This document shows, piece by piece, positions 58,582 through 64,000 of a stretch of 64,000 nucleotides of DNA. Position numbers and translations under genes: made by a program. Below the pieces are notes generated by a model, which made no database searches, had not been told where the DNA came from, and saw only the letters and a program-made list of their open reading frames with translations. Every line of letters begins with the position of its first letter. The stretch's first letter is position 1. Origin of the DNA: Corythucha ciliata (lineage: Eukaryota; Arthropoda; Insecta; Hemiptera; Tingidae); contig CM075940.1 in the NCBI GenBank assembly GCA_038030265.1, forward strand, positions 9,114,001-9,178,000, given 5' to 3'.

Positions 58582-61500
58582 GTGAATATGCTTGCAAGTA
58601 ACAATAAATTAAAATTAACCAATCGGAACAACCTGGACTTTGAGTACCAACCCCTGGGCGGTACTTGAAAACCACCGCACATTCGCATTAACCCCCACAA
58701 TGGTAATGATTTTAGTGTCACAAAACGGTTCTTTGTTCCATATTGTAAGGTTTCACAACCTTCAGTAGGTTATACAGAGAAGGGGGATGGGGAGCTTAGT
58801 TCTAAGAAGACATGAAAAGGATGGATTTCAGGTTCCCTTCCCCACCACCCCACACATTGAGAGTTTGAATAGGTTTTTCATCCTTTTGCTGGGTTAGACG
58901 AATTTACCCTTCCTATGTCTGCCTGTCTTCTCCCAAGTCGCATTGCTGGAAAACATCCGGGAAGATGGGGGGGGGGGCTACGATCGCGTGGCCCAATAGG
59001 CCTCGAAATACAGCACCCCGTCCTCGTCACCAAAACAAACTTCGTCTGAGTTTCAAGCTCAACTTCTGGAGCATGAACATCCAGCTGTTTGGGCAGTTAG
59101 CAGCTGAAATATCCATGTCCGCGGGGAAAAAGTCAGTTGTTACGGCTATTTCTTTTTACAGATTTTTTGTTTTTCACAAATGCTAATTCTTCGATAAAGA
59201 AACTGAATTCCACCACCAAAACTGTCAAAAAAGCATATAGTTCCTCACTGCTCGGATATCCCCGATGTGTCGTCGTCATCATGAGAGCTCGCTTTTCAAT
59301 TTTTCTTTCCTGTGACGCGGTCACCCTTGTTTCGCTATCACTTGCCTCAAAACGTCTACGGACCCGCCTGCCCCCTCACTTCGCGGATCTCTGAACCACT
59401 CCAGTGTTTGTCGACTACACTTGATGAGGTAATTTCCAAAACAATAAAATTTAACTTTTAACAATCAGATATAGACGGGAGAAATTGAAAAACATGTTTA
59501 AAGAAGAAATCAACCTTAATTGGCAATATTAATAGAGTAATTAATCATTTCTTAGACTTGGCCATTTGAATTTCCCGCTTGTATGACGTCACTATGTTGT
59601 ATTAATTTTCCAAATTTCCCGGGCCTGGAAATTGGCGTATACCGCGGGAAAAGCAATTTAGTGAGTGTTTTCATGTTTAATTAGTGCTTACGAGTCAATT
59701 TATTTACAATTCGGAATTTTCTATTTTATTGGAAATTACCTCATTGCTGCTAATTTCCCATTGCTTTAACACTTTATACGAGGTCACCTGTCTGCACGTT
59801 ACTCACTTACAGGTACAACTGTGGGATTGAAGCCAAAATATAGCAATAACATTGAAATTATTAAAAAAACTAAAATAGGTCGTAGTTTGTGGACCGATTT
59901 CTTTATTTTTTTGCAAAATGGCATTTCCTGTTTTAGCTCACAAAAAAACGGCGGATATTTCCGCCTTATGATGCTGAATCAGCACGTAGGCAAATAAGTG
60001 AATAGACAAGGATTTAGTTTTTCTACGAAAATAGTGAAGAAGCCAGTCTTTACAAATTGCCTTGAAGTAAACTTTGGACATTTTTTGTTTACTTCTACTG
60101 AGAAGTAGAATCGTTTTAAAGGTTTTTATTGTGGAGGGTTTCTTTTGAACTTGATAAGTTCCTTCCTTTTGTTTATTTTCTAAACAAAAAAGAAGTCGAT
60201 TAGAATTTTGTTTATTCCCCTTAAAATGAATCATCCGAACCAATTTTTTCGCCCACCCATGCTAAATTTCAATGAATAGAACGATTTGTTCTCCTTGACG
60301 TAATGAGCGCTGAGAACAAAACCCTCTCATTTTAATGAGAACGTAGAGTATTTTCGGTTTTTGATACAAGAGCTTGAAAACTATTTAAAAACAAAAAATC
60401 TGGTTCTCCGCCCAAACATCCCCCCACCCCATTACAGTCGCAAACCCTATAACAGGATTTATTCTCCCTTCTTCTTCAACTCGTGTTTTTCCTCCTACTC
60501 TTAATGGGAGAGGGAATGTTCCGAAAATTCGTGACCGTTTACCGTTTTCTGTTCGTATTTAATAAAGACAAAAAGACTGCTTCGCAAGCCTTCTTTCAAT
60601 TATTCATCATTATAAAAATGTCTATATTTTTTGTAGTGAGCTGGTCCTTTTTTCGGGGTAATTACTTTTTTTTTTAATTTACAAACCAAATCATGAGGAG
60701 CGTCTGTTTCATCGTTGTTTTTTATTATTAAGAAACGTGAAAGAACTTTCCAGGAACACTGATTTACATAGAGCCTATTTAGTGTTTTGGCCTTCGGTGC
60801 TTACACATTTCGCATGCGAGCCATCCGCAGGAACTGCAATAACGTTTTTTTTTTTTTTAATGGTGTGGCAACTTATAGTGCGCTTGGGTGAGCAAAGGAG
60901 GACTCGATGGAAGATGAAGGGCGAAAGTGGTCAGTCTGGAAATAGCGTGTTACCTTATTGCGTGATCTGCATAGAACTTTAAGATTATGCTCGACCGGGC
61001 TTCACTATTATATTTACATAATACTTTTTCCCGTGTTTCGACCTTAATGTTAGTCAATTGGACGACATTTTCGTCGATCAATTGATCTTTTTTTTCAAAC
61101 AAAAATGGCTGATTTCGGGGTATACTGTTACTGAGGAATGGGCTTGCATTGCGTCATTATTAAAATGTACATGTTTTGTTTTTTTACGGCTTCTATTAAC
61201 CGATGGCGCCGCACTGATAACAATTGCTTCCAAGCCAGACTTTTTATATTCCTAGATTTTCTTTTCAGCCCCTTATTTACCAAAGTTTTATTGTAGCCAA
61301 ATATTTGTCATTCGTGTTACTCTTTTATAGTTCCCTATACTTTCCTGAAGTCAGCCACTATCTATTTCCATGAAAGATTATTTCAGTTGATGCTGTAACG
61401 CAATACTTTTACCCCCACCCACCACAGGTATAAACAAAATGGTTTGAACTTTGTTTTCCGGCGTTTTTGTTTTAAAAAATATGTATTAGTATTATTATTA

Positions 61501-64000
61501 ATAACCCAAAGAATTCCTTGGTTTCCTCCATCTTCCTTTCCCTCCTTCGATAGATCGTACAAACTGATGATGTCCAAGATAAATAGAAGGTCCATGCCGA
61601 GATGGAATTTCTGTCCATAACTTTAAAATCGTTTATTTATAATGTCGTCGCTCTTTCTCTCTCATTCTGAAAAGAAGAAAAAAAAGTTGGGAAGTCCTTT
61701 TGGGTTCATCCATCCCCAGGATTCTGGATAACTGGATATTTGAACGTGACTCTCAAATGGTGTTCGTGTTGCTTCTGGTTGCTCTTTTTCTTTGTAAAAA
61801 ATCGATGTTTATGAGAGAAAAAATCGATGTAGGAGGTCCTTTAAAAAAAATCGTGACAGAAAAAGCCGTGCCCTGCTTTTTTGCCCTCTTCTTCATACAT
61901 TTTTCCATTTTTTCCTCCCTAAATAAAAAGAGCGATTATCTAACTTAACCGCCGGGTTCACGAAACGCCTTAGGCTTCTAAATGCTTGTCCCCTTCGTCA
62001 CTGAAAGGTCAGATCAATGTAATTTGAAAGAGAAGAAACATACACGCATGCAATCATTATTAGAGGTGTTAAGAAAATCACTTCCGAAGGGGTTAAATCA
62101 GGGCCGAAAGTTTGACAGCCTTCGATTTTAAAATGAAACAGTTTCAACAATTTAAAAAGACAGCCTTATGGGGGTCCTTTCTCACACACACAGTCACATC
62201 CCTTCCTCTTTTTTTTTTTTTTTTTTTTTCACCTAACTACAAAGTCCCCGCGGTCTTTTTAATCAAGCCGGGGTGGTTTTTTTCTCCCCTTTCAGAATTG
62301 GAAAAACTTTCAAGCAAGTGGCTAACTCAAGTGATCCCCTCCACATCTTCAAACCCCTCCCCTCACCACTCCTACTCACTCTTCTCATATGTACGTTGCG
62401 TAATAAAGATTCTCAGCTCAGATCAATATGGAAATTTTAATGGGGTTGGCTTTGTTTCGCTGACCGCCCCTTCCTTGGGGGCTCCCTTTTCTCTCACTCT
62501 TTCTCTTTCCCTCACCCTTTTTAGCCCTTTTGCAACCCTTATGAATATATCCTCGACATTCGGTATTTGAATAAGTGTGAAATGAATCTCTACTTTTCTT
62601 AGGGGTTTTTTTTTTTAATACTTTTTTTTATTGAGGCGGTCTCGCAGTATTGCCCGCCTCTTGTTATTCCTTCCATTACTCAAGTCCTGGAAATGGTGAT
62701 CCCCCTCCCCACCCTCACCACAAAACCTAATGATTCCTTGCAAAATTAGTTACCTTTAGCAATCAGTTTTTTTTTTCTTCCTTCTAACGAAAAAATAACA
62801 AAAAAAAAACATGACCCCCGGAGCCTCGCTTCGTTTCACCCAAACTCATTTACCCATTTTCGTTCCACCTCATTGATCACATTTCAATTATTTTTACTCC
62901 GTAGCGTCGAGCGAATTGAGCCTAATAGCGTGGCGCCCCCCCTCACGTCCAAAACATCTCAAGTGGTCATGAGAAACGGTGCGTACCAGTAAGAGTGGGA
63001 GTGGGTTGATGAGGGGGGGGGAGAGGTCCAAAGCGAGTGGCGTTCCACCATGCTTGCCTTCCCGTTTTAAGTAAAGAATTGACATAATTTATACACATTA
63101 TCCCTCTCGGAGCTACAATTGAACGATGACACATAGCTAACAATTGAAGCAAAGAACGCAACGAGTTGAAATTATTAGGCAATGACCGAACGGAAGTCTA
63201 TAGTTTAGGCCTCAATTAGTGTTTTTCCGAGTCGTAGACAATGGGAAAGAGCAAGTGAGATGTGACGTTCCTCGACTATATAAAAGAAATGTCCCCATCT
63301 TGACCTTGAGCCCCCCCCCCCGCCGGTGGCTATTGGCTTATCACAAACAAATTTTCCTCTCTGAAGCTGTTTTATTCTCTCGTTAGGTTCGGTTATAAAT
63401 TGTTTGAAATAAAACAACCATTAGGAGTAAGTAATGTCTTTTCTATACTCGGCCGGTTCCCGTAATTGCATTACTCCGGTTTTATTTCACCTAACGTGTA
63501 TTCTGTTGGATTTGTAAAACTTTTTTTTCTGATAAGAGGAAGATTTAGATCACAATAAGTAATGTTATTATCAACAATTTTTAATGTATTCACTCGGATA
63601 AAACTTGTTTGTCTTCTCGCTGAAGCGTCAACGATATTACAACACATCGTAATTAAAGTCTCTTAGGCAAATATGTAGTTAATTTAGTGTCCCAGTCCAA
63701 GATAAATTAGGTGTAAATTACGTAGCGCAAGCTTGAGTTTGATTCGCAAATTACTCCGTGGGCAAAGACTTTCTCGAAATGATGTCGTGAATGTAAAATC
63801 AGACAGAAAAGGTTTTAGTCGGGAGTGGGTTGTTAGATTTCCTATTATGGTTAGCAAAGCAAAGTCTCCCCATCGAAGGGGGTTGCAAAGGAAACAACCA
63901 TGACTAATGGAAAATGTATCTAATCAGTGCTATTGTCTATTTCACGTTTTACTTTACGGAACTCTAGTAGTGGGGGGGGGGGGCTGAAGGAAATGCAAAA
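58582..64000 (+). other. cut: cut intron 2, left part (continues past the window)
   Basis: No further Cut-like exon was found here; I looked for the expected continuation of the coiled coil. The stretch is mostly unique AT-rich DNA with G/C runs at 58966, 63014, 63312 and 63971 and T tracts near 60845 and 62210. A possible terminal-inverted-repeat element lies at 59424-59744. The longest open frame (62112-62570) is low-complexity Phe/Ser/Leu-rich and looks spurious. Confidence 0.6.
59424..59744. mobile_element. Possible MITE bounded by a 16-bp perfect inverted repeat
   Basis: ATGAGGTAATTTCCAA at 59424-59439 is the exact reverse complement of 59729-59744, and TAAAAT follows a few bases inside both arms. 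No clear target duplication is seen. The interior is AT-rich with a TGACGTCA palindrome (59584-59591) and several homeodomain-like TAATTA cores, so a regulatory element by-chance reading is also open. It lies in cut intron 2. Confidence 0.35.

Noticed and set aside
58582..58668. Open continuation of the second Cut exon to a TGA
   Set aside because: A good GTGAAT donor sits exactly where similarity to Cut/CUX ends, so the tail is read as intron; a short truncated isoform cannot be excluded.
62112..62570. 152-codon open frame (+) in cut intron 2
   Set aside because: Dominated by T- and C-rich low-complexity sequence giving Phe, Ser and Leu; no splice sites or similarity to Cut.

Overview
The window is eukaryotic, most likely arthropod, genomic DNA. 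It is AT-rich, carries no long open reading frame, and is full of homopolymer runs, microsatellites, short palindromic transposons and degenerate minisatellites. The decisive landmark is a pair of exons on the + strand. They splice in phase and give the N-terminus of the homeobox transcription factor Cut (cut; CUX in vertebrates). The first exon (41661-41741) encodes a start followed by DWLFKKERIYLLAQFWQQ. The second (58417-58581) opens with RATLAEKEVSALKEQLA. Recalled from memory, the N-terminus of Drosophila Cut matches both almost residue for residue across the same join. I cannot name the species; the sequence is not Drosophila.

Layout. About 41 kb lie upstream of the Cut start. A CpG-rich stretch (about 41130-41500) with an initiator and a DPE-like element sits just before the first coding exon. 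Intron 1 is 16,675 bp (41742-58416). The second exon ends at a GTGAAT donor, and at least 5.4 kb of the next intron runs off the right edge. The CUT repeats and homeodomain are not in the window and must lie further to the right.

Repeats come in islands separated by low-repeat AT-rich DNA: about 0.5-0.95, 4.6-6.1, 8.6-10.1, 16.4-17.3, 22.1-23.2, 27.0-30.5, 37.4-40.2 and 50.8-53.1 kb. Four kinds recur. (1) Degenerate ~30-bp minisatellites with an 'aaaaaccaatttcgcgggtt'-like unit occur in both orientations. (2) A modular dispersed repeat (called family M here) has ordered conserved blocks, some in tandem. (3) Two larger non-autonomous DNA transposons occur: a 1.85-kb hAT-like element (27234-29080) whose interior is mostly minisatellite, and a 0.7-kb CGGTCC-rich element (51171-51874) inserted inside family M. 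(4) Short palindromic MITEs lie at 16752-16882, 22998-23123 and 38863-39008, with a weaker candidate at 59424-59744.

Three other short segments on the + strand look like exons because they have good splice signals (17583-17660, 21948-22016, 25212-25278). I do not recognise a protein in them, so they are given as candidates only. No tRNA, rRNA, CRISPR or bacterial-type gene was seen. The low-repeat stretches upstream of and inside cut are where tissue-specific enhancers would be expected; one motif-dense stretch (31190-31450) is flagged.
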